Shown here: piece by piece, positions 30,701 to 40,433 of the stretch
Numbering within the stretch: position 1 is the first letter of the stretch
Layout: the number at the start of each line of letters is the position of its first letter
Source: Deltaproteobacteria bacterium
Lineage (GTDB): Bacteria; Desulfobacterota; Syntrophia; Syntrophales; UBA5619
DNA: 64,000 nucleotides
Direction of reading: 5' to 3'
Assembly (NCBI GenBank): GCA_021817825.1
Contig: JAKAFS010000004.1
Coordinates: 1-64,000 of the forward strand
Notes under the pieces: model-generated
Told to the model about the DNA's origin: nothing
Database searches by the model: none
What the model saw: the letters and a program-made list of their open reading frames with translations, nothing else
Made by a program: the position numbers and the translations under genes

Positions 30701-31435
30701 ATGGACAGTTCGGGGAGCGATCAAGATGGGATGCCGCCGTATAGGGTCAGGACGTCGCTGCGGGCCATCCATGTCCGGCTACAGGTTTCGCCTGCCGAGG
30801 GACTGACGGTGATCGTCCCCCGGGGGTTCGATCTGAACCGCCTGCCCGCGATCGTGGAGAAAAAGAAAACCTGGGTGGAAACCCATCTTCGGCGTTTCGC
30901 CGCTGCCGCCAAGAGCAGATCCGCGGATCCTCCGGCGCTTCCGGAGACCATCGCGCTTGCGGCCCTTGGCGAGTCCTGGCAGGTGGAGTACCGGCCGGCG
31001 AAAACGGCCCGGGTGGGGGTGCGTTCCGCTGAGCCGGGGCGGCTTGTCGTCTACGGGGCCGTCGACCGCCCGAGCGCCTGCCTTGCGGCGCTGAAACTAT
31101 GGCTGCGGGGCCGGACGCGGGAAACGCTGGTTCCGCAACTGATCCATCTTGCCGACTCCCATGGCTTCAAATTCCGCGAGGCCGTTGTCCGGGGGCAGAA
31201 GACGCGCTGGGCGAGCTGCTCGGCGAGAGGCACGATCAGTCTCAGCTACAAACTCCTCTTTCTGGAAAACGAAGCCGTCCGGTCCGTCTTGCTGCACGAG
31301 CTGTGTCATACGGTGGTCATGGACCATTCCCCCCGCTTCTGGGCGCTCTTGACCCGCTTCGAACCGGAATGCAAAGCCATCCGGAAAGGGATGCGCGGCG
31401 CCGAAAGACGGGTGCCCGCCTGGGCGGAAGGGTAG
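30701..31435 (+). CDS. YgjP-like/DUF45 zinc metallopeptidase family
   Basis: TRWASCSARGTISLSYKLLFLENEAVRSVLLHELCHTVVMDHSPRFW. Confidence 0.85.
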   Translation: MDSSGSDQDGMPPYRVRTSLRAIHVRLQVSPAEGLTVIVPRGFDLNRLPAIVEKKKTWVETHLRRFAAAAKSRSADPPALPETIALAALGESWQVEYRPAKTARVGVRSAEPGRLVVYGAVDRPSACLAALKLWLRGRTRETLVPQLIHLADSHGFKFREAVVRGQKTRWASCSARGTISLSYKLLFLENEAVRSVLLHELCHTVVMDHSPRFWALLTRFEPECKAIRKGMRGAERRVPAWAEG

Positions 31436-31482
31436 TCGGCCGCGCCCCGCTTCCGCATCACGGGACTCGCGTTTCCGGAACG

Positions 31483-32643
31483 TCAGTTGGCCGGTTTTTC
31501 TTTGGCGGGCGCTTTGACCATGACGGCCAGATTGTCTCGGTGGATGACCTCGTCGTAATCCTTGCGGCCCAGGACCTGCTCGATCTTGCCGGTCTTGAGC
31601 CCCATGATCTTGCGGACCTCTTCGGAAGAGTAATTGACCAGCCCCTTGGCGAGCTGATTGCCTTCGCCATCGACGCAGGTGACCGGATCGCCGAGTTCGA
31701 ACTCCCCTTCGACGGCCGTCACGCCCGAGGGAAGGAGGCTCTTGCCTTCTTCGACGATGGCCGTTTTGGCCCCCGCATCGATGACGATCCGTCCTCTCGA
31801 CCTTAAAGTGAAGGCAATCCAGTACTTCCGACTGTTCAGGTGCTCCGCCATGGGCAAAAAGAGGGTGCCCGTTTCCTTGCCGTCCATGATCTCCTGGAGC
31901 ACCCCCAGGCGCCGCCCCGGGGCGATGACATAGGGGATGCCGAAGGCGGTGACCTTTTTGGCGGCCAGGACCTTGCTTTTCATGCCGCCCGTGCCGACCG
32001 AGGTGCCCTCTTCGGTGGCGCAGGTTTCGATCTCCTCGGTGCATTCCGTCACCAGGGGAATGAGTTTCGCCTTTTTGCCCTCCGAGGGATTCCGGTCGTA
32101 GAGGCCGTCGGTGCTCGTCAGGTTGATCACCAGATGGGCCTCGCAGATGTTGGCCATCATGGCGGCGAGATGGTCGTTGTCGCCGAATTTGATCTCGTCG
32201 ACGGCGACCGTATCGTTTTCGTTGATGACCGTGATCACTCCCCATTCCAGCAAGGTGAACAGGGTGTTGCGGATGTTCAGGAAGCGCTTCCGGTCCGTGA
32301 TGTCGCTCATGGTCAAAAGGACCTGACCGACGAAAAGACCGTGTTTCCCGAAGGCGTTGGAATAGACGCGCATCAGCCGCCCTTGGCCGACCGCCGCCGC
32401 CGCCTGTTTCTGGGGGATGCTCTTGAGCTTGCCTTCGATGCCCAGCCGGTGCTTGCCCGAGGCGATGGCGCCCGAACTGACCAGAACGACCTGGTAGCCC
32501 CGTTCTTTCAAGGTGGCGATATCGCCCACCAGCTGTTCGATAACGGTCAGATCCAGGCCATCCTCGCCCGTCAGGACGGCGCTGCCGACCTTGACGAGGA
32601 TCCTGCGGACGTTGGCGAGAGTCTCTTTGCGTGTGGCGGTCAT
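31483..32643 (-). CDS. proB: Glutamate 5-kinase (with PUA domain)
   Basis: ILVKVGSAVLTGEDGLD, LVSSGAIASGKHRLG, VINENDTVAVDEIKFGDND, GTGGMKSKVLAA. Confidence 0.95.
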   Translation of the reverse strand: MTATRKETLANVRRILVKVGSAVLTGEDGLDLTVIEQLVGDIATLKERGYQVVLVSSGAIASGKHRLGIEGKLKSIPQKQAAAAVGQGRLMRVYSNAFGKHGLFVGQVLLTMSDITDRKRFLNIRNTLFTLLEWGVITVINENDTVAVDEIKFGDNDHLAAMMANICEAHLVINLTSTDGLYDRNPSEGKKAKLIPLVTECTEEIETCATEEGTSVGTGGMKSKVLAAKKVTAFGIPYVIAPGRRLGVLQEIMDGKETGTLFLPMAEHLNSRKYWIAFTLRSRGRIVIDAGAKTAIVEEGKSLLPSGVTAVEGEFELGDPVTCVDGEGNQLAKGLVNYSSEEVRKIMGLKTGKIEQVLGRKDYDEVIHRDNLAVMVKAPAKEKPAN

Positions 32644-33689
32644 GTCTCCTCCGGTGACTCCTCCTCGTGGAACTCCCCGACAGGGGGACGATGCGGCGGA
32701 ATCAGGGCGATCAGCGCCCGGAGGACCTCCGGGATGCCTTCCCCCGTGGCTGCTGAAAAGGTGAGTAATTGTATCCCCTTTTGGGCGAAGATGTCTATGT
32801 CCTTTTTGAGTTTCTCCCGGGTTTCCGCAAGATCGAGCTTGCCGACGGCGACGACCTGCTTTTTTTGCAGCATCTCGGGACTGAAAAGGCCGAGTTCCCG
32901 GTTGATCAATTCATAGTCGTGCCAGGCGCCCTGCGATGCTTCCGCTGAAATATCGATGATATGGAGCAGAACCGAGGTGCGTTCCACATGGCGGAGAAAC
33001 TGCATCCCCATCCCGAGCCCGGCGTGCGCCCCTTCGATCAGCCCCGGGATGTCGGCGATGACGAAGGATTCTCCGTCGCCGTACTGGACGACGCCGAGGT
33101 GGGGCGTAAGGGTCGTGAAGGGGTAGTCGGCGATCTTGGGCCGGGCGGCCGACACCCGGGAAATGAAGGTCGATTTGCCCACATTGGGAAGGCCGATGAT
33201 CCCCACGTCGGCCAGGAGCTTGAGCTCCAGGGTGATCCATTTCTCCTCGCCGGGGATGCCGGGCTGGGCGAAACGGGGCACCTGCCGGGTCGCCGTGGCG
33301 AATCGGGCGTTGCCGCGGCCGCCCATGCCGCCCTTGGCGACGATGAAGGAGGCGCCGTCGGCGTTCAAGTCGGCCAGAAACTCCCCGGTTTCGGCGCTGC
33401 GGATAATGGTTCCCACCGGGACGACGATGGTTACGTCTTCGGAGTCCCGTCCCGTCCGTTTGGCCCCCTCGCCGTGGCCGCCGTGTTTGGCCAGGTAATG
33501 CTGGCGGAACTTCAAATCGATCAGCGTCCTGCGGCTCGATGACGCCTTGAGCACCACGTCGCCGCCGTGGCCGCCGTCGCCCCCGTTGGGGCCTCCGTGA
33601 GGGACGAACTTCTCCCTCCGGAAACTGACGCAACCGCGTCCGCCGTCTCCCGCCTTGACGTAGATTTTTGCCTCGTCGATAAATTTCAT
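32640..33689 (-). CDS. obgE: Obg family GTPase
   Basis: MKFIDEAKIYVKAGDGGRGCVSFRREKFVPHGGPNGGDGGHGG, VGIIGLPNVGKSTFI, DIPGLIEGAHAG. Confidence 0.96.
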   Translation of the reverse strand: MKFIDEAKIYVKAGDGGRGCVSFRREKFVPHGGPNGGDGGHGGDVVLKASSSRRTLIDLKFRQHYLAKHGGHGEGAKRTGRDSEDVTIVVPVGTIIRSAETGEFLADLNADGASFIVAKGGMGGRGNARFATATRQVPRFAQPGIPGEEKWITLELKLLADVGIIGLPNVGKSTFISRVSAARPKIADYPFTTLTPHLGVVQYGDGESFVIADIPGLIEGAHAGLGMGMQFLRHVERTSVLLHIIDISAEASQGAWHDYELINRELGLFSPEMLQKKQVVAVGKLDLAETREKLKKDIDIFAQKGIQLLTFSAATGEGIPEVLRALIALIPPHRPPVGEFHEEESPEET

Positions 33690-33738
33690 TGCTTTGTCTT
33701 GAGCCTTTTCACGGGGAGAGGACGGCGAAGGAAAATAC

Positions 33739-33765
33739 ACCGCCGGTGCACAGACAACCGGCGGT
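33739..33765 (-). terminator. Possible terminator hairpin after csp
   Basis: ACCGCCGGT (33739-33747)/ACCGGCGGT (33757-33765); minus-strand readout followed by GTATTTTCC. Confidence 0.45.
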
Positions 33766-33840
33766 CGTTCTGCGGGAAGATGCCGCTGAAGGCGGCCTCA
33801 ATGGGAGATGAGGACTTAAGTCCAGAAGGAACGGGCGGTG

Positions 33841-34056
33841 TTAAATCTTGCGTACGTCCGCGGCGGCCTGCCCCTTTTGGTCCTGCTTGATCGCGAATTC
33901 GACTCGGTCGCCTTCGGCCAAGCTGCGGAACCCCTCGGCGACGATGGCGCTGTGATGGACAAACACGTCCTGTCCCGAATCGCGGGAGATGAAGCCGTAA
34001 CCCTTCTTGTCGTTAAACCACTTGACAACCCCGGTTTCGCGTCCGATCTCGTCCAT
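33841..34056 (-). CDS. Cold-shock domain protein
   Basis: [31 protein letters not shown]. Confidence 0.95.
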   Translation of the reverse strand: MDEIGRETGVVKWFNDKKGYGFISRDSGQDVFVHHSAIVAEGFRSLAEGDRVEFAIKQDQKGQAAADVRKI

Positions 34057-34091
34057 TTCTCCGACTCCTCGTTATGGTTAGGAAAAAATCC

Positions 34092-34349
34092 CTACGCGGC
34101 TGCGTAGACACTGATCTTCTTCCGCTTCTTGCCGAGTCTTTCGAATTTTACGACGCCTTCGATCTTCGAGAAAATAGTATAGTCCTTGCCCAGGCCGACA
34201 TTCAGGCCGGGATGAAAGACGGTTCCTACCTGACGGACGATAATGGAGCCGGCGCTGATCTTTTCGCCGCCGAAAACCTTGACGCCCCTCCGCTGGGAGT
34301 TGCTGTCTCTACCGTTCCGGGAGCTTCCCTGTCCTTTTTTGTGTGCCAT
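34092..34349 (-). CDS. rpmA: 50S ribosomal protein L27
   Basis: [43 protein letters not shown]. Confidence 0.96.
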   Translation of the reverse strand: MAHKKGQGSSRNGRDSNSQRRGVKVFGGEKISAGSIIVRQVGTVFHPGLNVGLGKDYTIFSKIEGVVKFERLGKKRKKISVYAAA

Positions 34350-34361
34350 CGCGCCCTCCGC

Positions 34362-34673
34362 TTAAATGGTGATTTCTTTGATTTTCATACTGGTCAACAG
34401 CTGGCGGTGACCGTTCTTCTTGCTGAACCCCTTGCGCTTTTTCATCTTGAAGACGATAAGCTTGGGACCCTTGGTCTGGGCAATGATTTCGCCCGTCACT
34501 TTCGCGCCTGCGACGATCGGCCTGCCGATTTGGACATCTCCCTCTTTTTCGACCATCAGGACCTGATCGAAAACAACCGCATCGCCTTTGTCGCCGGTGA
34601 TCTTCTCGATGGCGATCACGTCTCCGACCGAGACCCGATGCTGCTTGCCGCCTGTTTTGATGACTGCATACAT
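34362..34673 (-). CDS. rplU: 50S ribosomal protein L21
   Basis: [37 protein letters not shown]. Confidence 0.96.
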   Translation of the reverse strand: MYAVIKTGGKQHRVSVGDVIAIEKITGDKGDAVVFDQVLMVEKEGDVQIGRPIVAGAKVTGEIIAQTKGPKLIVFKMKKRKGFSKKNGHRQLLTSMKIKEITI

Positions 34674-34751
34674 GGCTTATATCATCCTTTTACCTGGAAA
34701 TTTTTTGACTTTGCACCATAACGAAAAGCGGATGCCTTTGTCAATAGATTT

Positions 34752-37295
34752 TTATGAGGGGTCCTGCAAAATTATTTCCCGGGCGGTTCCGCCGGCGTGG
34801 GCGGCAAAAAGGGCGGCGGTCTTCAGGATCCGCACCTCCTGGAGCGCCTCGCTGGTCAGCCCAAGGACGCCGGAAAGGATTTCCGTCGGGCGGACGGTCC
34901 CGCGGGGGCTCATGTGGGCGGAGAGCCGAATCCGCAAGCCGGCGCGGTCGAGGGTCGCATCGGCGACAAAGGGACGGATCTCCTTGACGGCGGGCTTGCC
35001 GTTCGCTTCCCGGACGACGTTGAAATGGTCCGCAGCCAGAAAGGCGCCGAGCGCCGCCTCGATCCGGTCCAGTTCCCCGGCCGGCGTCTCTTCGGGCAGG
35101 ACGAGGTCATAGGTGAATCCCACCACCAGTTCGGCCAGGGAAAAGGCGCGCGGGGGAAGCTCCTGCACCGCCGTGATGGCGACCCCCTCGGGAAGCGCCG
35201 CGTTGATCTTGGCGATCAGCGGGTCGAGCGATCCTTTCGGTTCCCAGATGCGCAGATCGGCGAATTCACAGCGGCTTTCCATGCCGACCGAGGTGGCCCC
35301 GGCAAAGGAGATCCGCGGGTGGGGGTGGTATCCCTGGGAGTAGACAAAGGAAAAACCGCCGATGGTCATCGCCCGGTAGAGGGCCGACGAAAGCTCCAGA
35401 TGGGAGAGAAAACGGGCCGGCCCCAGTTTGGTGAAACGGATCCGGAGCGCCTTTTCGAAATTTCCTTCCCCGGCCCGGTCGGCGTAGCGGGAGGCCAGCG
35501 TCCCGACCGGGGCATCGGCCGGGGCGGTCACGGGACGGATGGTTTTATGGTCGCAGACGCCGCAGTCGCCGCAGGCGCCGGTCCGGCAATCGGGCGTCGG
35601 CTCGCCCTTTTGGGCCCGAGAGGCCTCGGCCAGGAGGAATGCCCGGCTGACGCCGCAATCGACGATCTCCCAGGGGAATCGTTCGGCCGGGTCCCGCTCC
35701 CGCAGGTAGGCGGCCGGGTCGATGCCCGTTTTTCCCAGCGCCTCTTCCCAGAGGTCGAACCGGAAACGGTCGCTCCAGCCGTCGAAACGGCAGCCGAGCC
35801 GGAAGGCCGCTTCAATGAGCGCCCCGGTCTCCTCGCCGCCCCGGGAGAGGACGCCTTCCAGCAGGCTCATCCTAGCGTCGTGCCATTTGACGCTGATGTT
35901 CCGGTGCTTCAGGCGATTCCGGAAAAATTCCTGGCGGCTGGCCGTCTCGGCCATGCCGATCTGGCGCTGCCACTGGAAGGGGGTGTGGGGTTTGGGGACG
36001 AAGGTGGAAAGGCTGACCGTGACCTGGCCCCGGTTGCCGGCCGTCCGGAGGACCTTGTGGGCCAGATCCGCGATCCCTTCGAGGTCCTCTTCCCGCTCGT
36101 CCGGAAGGCCGAGCATGAAGTAGAGCTTCACCGACTTCCAGCCGGCGGCAAAGACCCGTTCCGTGGTGGCCAGGAGTTCGGCTTCCGTATTTCCCTTGTT
36201 GATGACGTCTCTGAGGCGCTGGGTGCCTGCCTCGGGGGCCAGCGTGAAGCTCGTCTTCCGGACCCGCCTTATCGCCTCGATCAGGTTGGGGGTGAGGGTT
36301 TCCGACCGCAGCGACGGGAGGGCCAGGGCGATCCTTTGGGCATAGTACCGGTCCATGAGCGTCTTTAGGAGCGGTTCGATGAGCGAGTAGTCTCCGGAAC
36401 TGAGCGAAAGAAGGGATATTTCGTCATGTCCCGTCGCCTGCAGCATCGCCTCGGCCATTTCCTCCAAGACGGCCGGGGTCCGCTCCCGGACGGGCCGCCA
36501 GACCATCCCGGCCTGGCAGAAGCGGCAGCCGCGGGTGCAGCCCCGGGCGACCTCCAGGGTGATCCGGTCGTGGATCGTCTTCATGAGGGGGACGACGGGG
36601 CACAAAGGGACGCGCCAAGCGTCGAGATCGGCGATGATCCGTTTTTTGATTCGCCTTTCGCCCTCATGAAGGCCGGGCACGTAGACGCCGGGAATCGCGG
36701 CCAGGGCGGCGAGCCGGTCCCGGCGCGTGCCGCTTTTGCTCTTGACCTCCCGGATGGCAGCAGCGATTTCGCCTACGGCCTCCTCTCCTTCGCCGATGAC
36801 GAAGGCATCGATGAAGGGGCTCAGGGGAGCGGGATTGAAGGCCGAAGGACCCCCGGCAATGACCAGGGGGTGCGCCTCGCCGCGTTCGGAGCGGTGCAGG
36901 GGGATGCCGCCCAGCTCCAGCATCGTCAGGACATTGGTATAGGAAAGTTCGTATTGGAGTGAAAAGCCCACGATGTCGAAGGCGGACAGCGGCCGCTGCG
37001 CTTCCAGGGAACAGAGGGGCAAGGAACGCCGGCGCAGTTCCCGCTCCATGTCCGGCCAGGGGGCGTACACGCGCTCGCAGGCGGTGTCGGGAAGGGCGTT
37101 CAGGACGGCGTAGAGGATCTGGAAGCCCAGGTGGGACATGCCGACCTCATAGGCATCGGGGAAGGCCAAACAGAAGTGCAGTTGGCCTTTTGCCTCCTTG
37201 ATGCGCGGGGCGTTTACCTCGCCGCCGGTATAACGGCTGGGTTTTTCCAGGTTGAGCAGCCACCCGCCTAAATCAGTGCATATTTTATCGGTCAT
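34752..37295 (-). CDS. B12-binding-domain radical SAM protein fused to DUF2344 (TIGR03960/TIGR03936-like)
   Basis: EVARGCTRGCRFCQAGMVWRPVRERTP; C-terminal LRIRFTKLGPARFLSHLELSSALYRAMTIGGFSFVYSQGYHPHPRISF. Start reset to MTDKICTDLGG. Confidence 0.9.
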   Translation of the reverse strand: MTDKICTDLGGWLLNLEKPSRYTGGEVNAPRIKEAKGQLHFCLAFPDAYEVGMSHLGFQILYAVLNALPDTACERVYAPWPDMERELRRRSLPLCSLEAQRPLSAFDIVGFSLQYELSYTNVLTMLELGGIPLHRSERGEAHPLVIAGGPSAFNPAPLSPFIDAFVIGEGEEAVGEIAAAIREVKSKSGTRRDRLAALAAIPGVYVPGLHEGERRIKKRIIADLDAWRVPLCPVVPLMKTIHDRITLEVARGCTRGCRFCQAGMVWRPVRERTPAVLEEMAEAMLQATGHDEISLLSLSSGDYSLIEPLLKTLMDRYYAQRIALALPSLRSETLTPNLIEAIRRVRKTSFTLAPEAGTQRLRDVINKGNTEAELLATTERVFAAGWKSVKLYFMLGLPDEREEDLEGIADLAHKVLRTAGNRGQVTVSLSTFVPKPHTPFQWQRQIGMAETASRQEFFRNRLKHRNISVKWHDARMSLLEGVLSRGGEETGALIEAAFRLGCRFDGWSDRFRFDLWEEALGKTGIDPAAYLRERDPAERFPWEIVDCGVSRAFLLAEASRAQKGEPTPDCRTGACGDCGVCDHKTIRPVTAPADAPVGTLASRYADRAGEGNFEKALRIRFTKLGPARFLSHLELSSALYRAMTIGGFSFVYSQGYHPHPRISFAGATSVGMESRCEFADLRIWEPKGSLDPLIAKINAALPEGVAITAVQELPPRAFSLAELVVGFTYDLVLPEETPAGELDRIEAALGAFLAADHFNVVREANGKPAVKEIRPFVADATLDRAGLRIRLSAHMSPRGTVRPTEILSGVLGLTSEALQEVRILKTAALFAAHAGGTAREIILQDPS

Positions 37296-37690
37296 GCCGT
37301 TGTCTCTTTCTCTTTTCCGACTGCGTAACGGTAAGGGTCCTTCGTGATCTCCCGGTAGCGGGAGCGGGCAAAGCGGCGCGGAAAGTCCGGGCGCGCCAGA
37401 TAGGGGAGCGTGTCCCTGCCAAAGGCGGCGATCAACTCCTGCACCGTCCGCTCTCCCTGGAGATGCGGAACGAAACTCCGCTCCATCCGGTATTCGAAGG
37501 AGGGCTCGGCGCCGAACACCCGTTGCACTTCGGCGTAGTGGTCCGGGAGGTCGAAATCGCCGGGGTGAAGCTCCAGGGTCATCCTGAAGAGGAGTTCCAC
37601 CTTTTGGGTATCGGCGGCGATCGGGCGGGAGAGGTCCCAGACCTCGACCGTCTGCCCGTTGGCCAGGAGGATGCTTTCTCTGAGTTGCAT
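37292..37690 (-). CDS. Conserved hypothetical protein, coupled to downstream radical SAM gene
   Basis: MQLRESILLANGQTVEVWDLSRPIAADTQKVELLF...; 4-bp overlap with the radical SAM start. Confidence 0.65.
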   Translation of the reverse strand: MQLRESILLANGQTVEVWDLSRPIAADTQKVELLFRMTLELHPGDFDLPDHYAEVQRVFGAEPSFEYRMERSFVPHLQGERTVQELIAAFGRDTLPYLARPDFPRRFARSRYREITKDPYRYAVGKEKETTA

Positions 37691-37755
37691 GCGCGAAATC
37701 GATTGCCTCTTTTCCGGAATGGACGCTTTTCGTCGCACCCATATCACCTTTGCCC

Positions 37756-37784
37756 TTGACCTGCAATGCCGTTCCTCATATATA
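37756..37784 (+). promoter_or_regulatory. Sigma70-like promoter
   Basis: TTGACC (37756-37761), 17-bp spacer, TATATA (37779-37784). Confidence 0.6.
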
Positions 37785-37822
37785 TCGCCGCAGCTCTAAA
37801 GATAGGAATGCCCTAAGTCACG

Positions 37823-38644
37823 ATGAACGAACCTTTTCTCCCTCTCTGCCAGCCCGATGGCGGCAAGTCCTGCGGGGCCTGCTGCGGCATCTACAACTAT
37901 GTGGACAGTTCCCGGGAGGCGCTGACCAGCCGTCTGCGCAGCCGGACGGAGCGCTTTTCCCGCACGGTCCGCGGTCCCGAGGATCTTTTGGCCTTCTCCC
38001 GGGCCGTCCGCGCCGAGGAGGATCAGAATAAACGCTTCGAGGTGATCTACTGCTGCGAATACGCCGGGTTTCTCGATGCCGGAGAGCGGCGCGTCGGCTG
38101 CCTGCTCCATCCTGCGCAGAACAACGGCCGCGACATGCGCGACGTTTCCTTTTACGGCCGCGAGCTCTGCGACGGCCATTTCTGTCCCAGCTACCATTTT
38201 CTCAGCCGGACGGAGCAGCGGATCCTCATGGAGCTGCTGGACGACTGGTATCTCTACGGCCTGTGCCTTACGGACATCGACTTTGTCAAAGGGTACTTCC
38301 GCCATCTCGCCGATTCCTTGGGGGAGATGCCGCCTCCGGAGCGGTTTTTGGGGGACGCGGCCCGAAAGATCGCCCTTGCCTTTTTCGGCTTCAAGCTGAC
38401 CTGGCCGTTCCGCTCCACCGACGCGAACCGTTTCGGCCGTTTCTATTTCGACGGCGCCCAGCATATGATTCGACATATCGACTACGAGGCACTGGGGAGC
38501 GAGCGCTCGCGCTATGACGGGATCTTCCTCAGCCTGACCTCGGTGTTTCGGGACCGCGGGGAACTCCTCCTTGCCGAAGAAATGGTCCGGGAAAATATTG
38601 CCGCCCTGGCCGCTGCGGTGGGAAAAGGGCCTGATTTTCGTTGA
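37823..38644 (+). CDS. Cys-rich conserved hypothetical (CxxCC-type putative metal-binding)
   Basis: CGACCGIYNYVDSS, IYCCEYAGFLDAGERRVGCLLHP, LCDGHFCPSYHFL. Confidence 0.7.
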   Translation: MNEPFLPLCQPDGGKSCGACCGIYNYVDSSREALTSRLRSRTERFSRTVRGPEDLLAFSRAVRAEEDQNKRFEVIYCCEYAGFLDAGERRVGCLLHPAQNNGRDMRDVSFYGRELCDGHFCPSYHFLSRTEQRILMELLDDWYLYGLCLTDIDFVKGYFRHLADSLGEMPPPERFLGDAARKIALAFFGFKLTWPFRSTDANRFGRFYFDGAQHMIRHIDYEALGSERSRYDGIFLSLTSVFRDRGELLLAEEMVRENIAALAAAVGKGPDFR

Positions 38645-38669
38645 CATGGCGTGCGACGTCGTTTAGTGT
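38641..38669 (+). promoter_or_regulatory. Possible sigma70-like promoter of hpt
   Basis: TTGACA (38641-38646), 17-bp spacer, TAGTGT (38664-38669). Confidence 0.4.
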
Positions 38670-38754
38670 ACGCAGGCGATGCCCGATTGGGGAACCCGCG
38701 ACGGGAAAAATGGCGTCGCGGCAGGGAAAAACCCTTGCACCGGAGGTGGAATCG

Positions 38755-39285
38755 ATGGCGGAGGACGCGCCGGACATTCTCTTGACAAAAGAGCGTATCG
38801 CCCAGCGGGTCGCGGAGTTGGCCGCCCAGATCTCTGCAGAGCACCGGGGGGGCGAGTTGCTGGTTGTCGGCGTGCTCAACGGGGCCTTTGTCTTCATGGC
38901 CGATCTGATCCGCGCCCTGACCGTTCCCTGCTCCGTCGATTTCGTCCGGCTGGCCAGCTACAGCGGCTGCGAGAGTTGCGGGCAGGTCCGGATCACCAAG
39001 GACCTGGAGACGCCGGTCGCGGGGCGGGATCTGCTCGTCGTGGAAGACATCGTCGATACGGGGCTGACCCTCTCCTGGCTTGTGGAGGCCTTGCGGGTGC
39101 GGCAGCCGGCCTCGCTCAAGGTCTGCGCCTTTCTGGACAAGAAGGAGCGCCGGAAGGTTCCCTTCGAGGCCGATTATGTGGGATTTGCCATTCCCGACCG
39201 GTTCATCGTCGGCTATGGGCTCGATTATAACGAACGGTATCGTTATCTCCCGGATGTGTGCGTACTCCGGGATACTGCATCTTAG
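38755..39285 (+). CDS. hpt: Hypoxanthine phosphoribosyltransferase
   Basis: LLVVGVLNGAFVFMADLIRAL, LLVVEDIVDTGLTLSWL, YVGFAIPDRFIVGYGLDYNERYR. SD cggagg upstream of ATG 38755; ATG 38710 is an alternative. Confidence 0.93.
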   Translation: MAEDAPDILLTKERIAQRVAELAAQISAEHRGGELLVVGVLNGAFVFMADLIRALTVPCSVDFVRLASYSGCESCGQVRITKDLETPVAGRDLLVVEDIVDTGLTLSWLVEALRVRQPASLKVCAFLDKKERRKVPFEADYVGFAIPDRFIVGYGLDYNERYRYLPDVCVLRDTAS

Positions 39286-39294
39286 GGGGAAACT

Positions 39295-40350
39295 ATGATT
39301 ATCCGGTGTCGGAAATGCGAAACACGGTTTCGATTTGACGAGGCGCTGATCCATGGGGATGGCGTATGGGTGCGTTGCAGCCGCTGCCAGAACGTCTTTT
39401 TTCAGGAGCGGCCCTCCGAGGGCTTTCCCCCTTCCGCCCCGGCCGTCGCCCATGAAGTGCCTTCCGTGCGGATCAGCGATGCCCGGCGTCCTTCCGATGA
39501 CCGCTTTCCCCCGGCCGAGGAGCGTTCCTTCCGGGACGAACTGGACCAGGCCGGGGCCGCGCTTGCCCGTGAAGAGGGAGACCGGGACGGCTTTGAGTCC
39601 GCCCGGAGCGGTCGGTGGGAGAGGGGGGCCGACGAGATCGGCCAGCGGTCTGCTTCCGACGGCGACGAGAGGGATTTGGCGTCCGTTCCGCTCCGCGATG
39701 CCGAGACCGATCTCGATCAGGAGGAGACGGAAGAGGACGACGATCTTTATGACGGCGAACCGGAGCCGAAACGGCGGATGGGGTTGATCCTGAAGATTTT
39801 CGCCCTGCTGCTCTTCACCGTCCTGGTCGTGGGCGGGGTGTATCTCTGGCTCTTTCCGGAGGTCCGGACCATGGCCCTGGGATGGGCGTCCCCCTGGCTG
39901 AAGACCATTCCCGGCATTGAAAAGCTTATCGGGACCGAGGAGGCCAAGAAGAAGGAAAGCATGGTGGCGCCGGTGCGCATCAAGGACATCCGGCAGCGCA
40001 CCGTGGCCAATCTCCTCGCGGGGAACCTCCGCGTTCTGGAGGGGGTGGCGGTCAACCAGTCGCCTTATCCCCTGGCGCGGATCCGGGTCAAACTGGTCAT
40101 TTCCGACGCCTATGACGTCGTTTTGGGCGAAAAGACCGTCTTTGGCGGCAACACCCTGACCGATGTGGAGCTGAGCACCCTGGCGGAGCCCGAGATCCAA
40201 CGGGAACTTTCCAATCCCCAGGGAAGCGATGTGGCCAACGAAAGGGTCCTGCCCAACGGCGAGATCCCCTTCATGATCGTCTTTGGCCAGGAGCAGAACG
40301 GGGCGATCAAGACGGTGGTCATGCCCGCCGGAGCCGACCGGGCCCAGTAA
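39295..40350 (+). CDS. Zinc-ribbon (MJ0042-type) plus DUF3426-like membrane protein
   Basis: MIIRCRKCETRFRFDEALIHGDGVWVRCSRCQNVFF, acidic linker, single TM, VLEGVAVNQSPYPLARIRVKLVI. Confidence 0.85.
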   Translation: MIIRCRKCETRFRFDEALIHGDGVWVRCSRCQNVFFQERPSEGFPPSAPAVAHEVPSVRISDARRPSDDRFPPAEERSFRDELDQAGAALAREEGDRDGFESARSGRWERGADEIGQRSASDGDERDLASVPLRDAETDLDQEETEEDDDLYDGEPEPKRRMGLILKIFALLLFTVLVVGGVYLWLFPEVRTMALGWASPWLKTIPGIEKLIGTEEAKKKESMVAPVRIKDIRQRTVANLLAGNLRVLEGVAVNQSPYPLARIRVKLVISDAYDVVLGEKTVFGGNTLTDVELSTLAEPEIQRELSNPQGSDVANERVLPNGEIPFMIVFGQEQNGAIKTVVMPAGADRAQ

Positions 40351-40381
40351 AGACCATTCTTGCGAATCCCGACAAAACCAA

Positions 40382-40411
40382 AAAGGGCATGGTCTTTCGA
40401 CCATGCCCTTT
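40382..40411 (+). terminator. Terminator hairpin
   Basis: AAAGGGCATGGTC-tttc-GACCATGCCCTTT followed by ggctttttc. Confidence 0.75.
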
Positions 40412-40433
40412 GGCTTTTTCCTCTGTGAGGTTT

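Noticed and set aside
34752-37766. 1004-aa version of the radical SAM ORF
   Set aside because: N-terminal 157 residues overlap the coupled small gene in another frame. Start reset to 37295.
38512-40404. 630-aa minus-strand ORF
   Set aside because: Antisense to hpt and the zinc-ribbon/DUF3426 gene, both of which have clear motifs.
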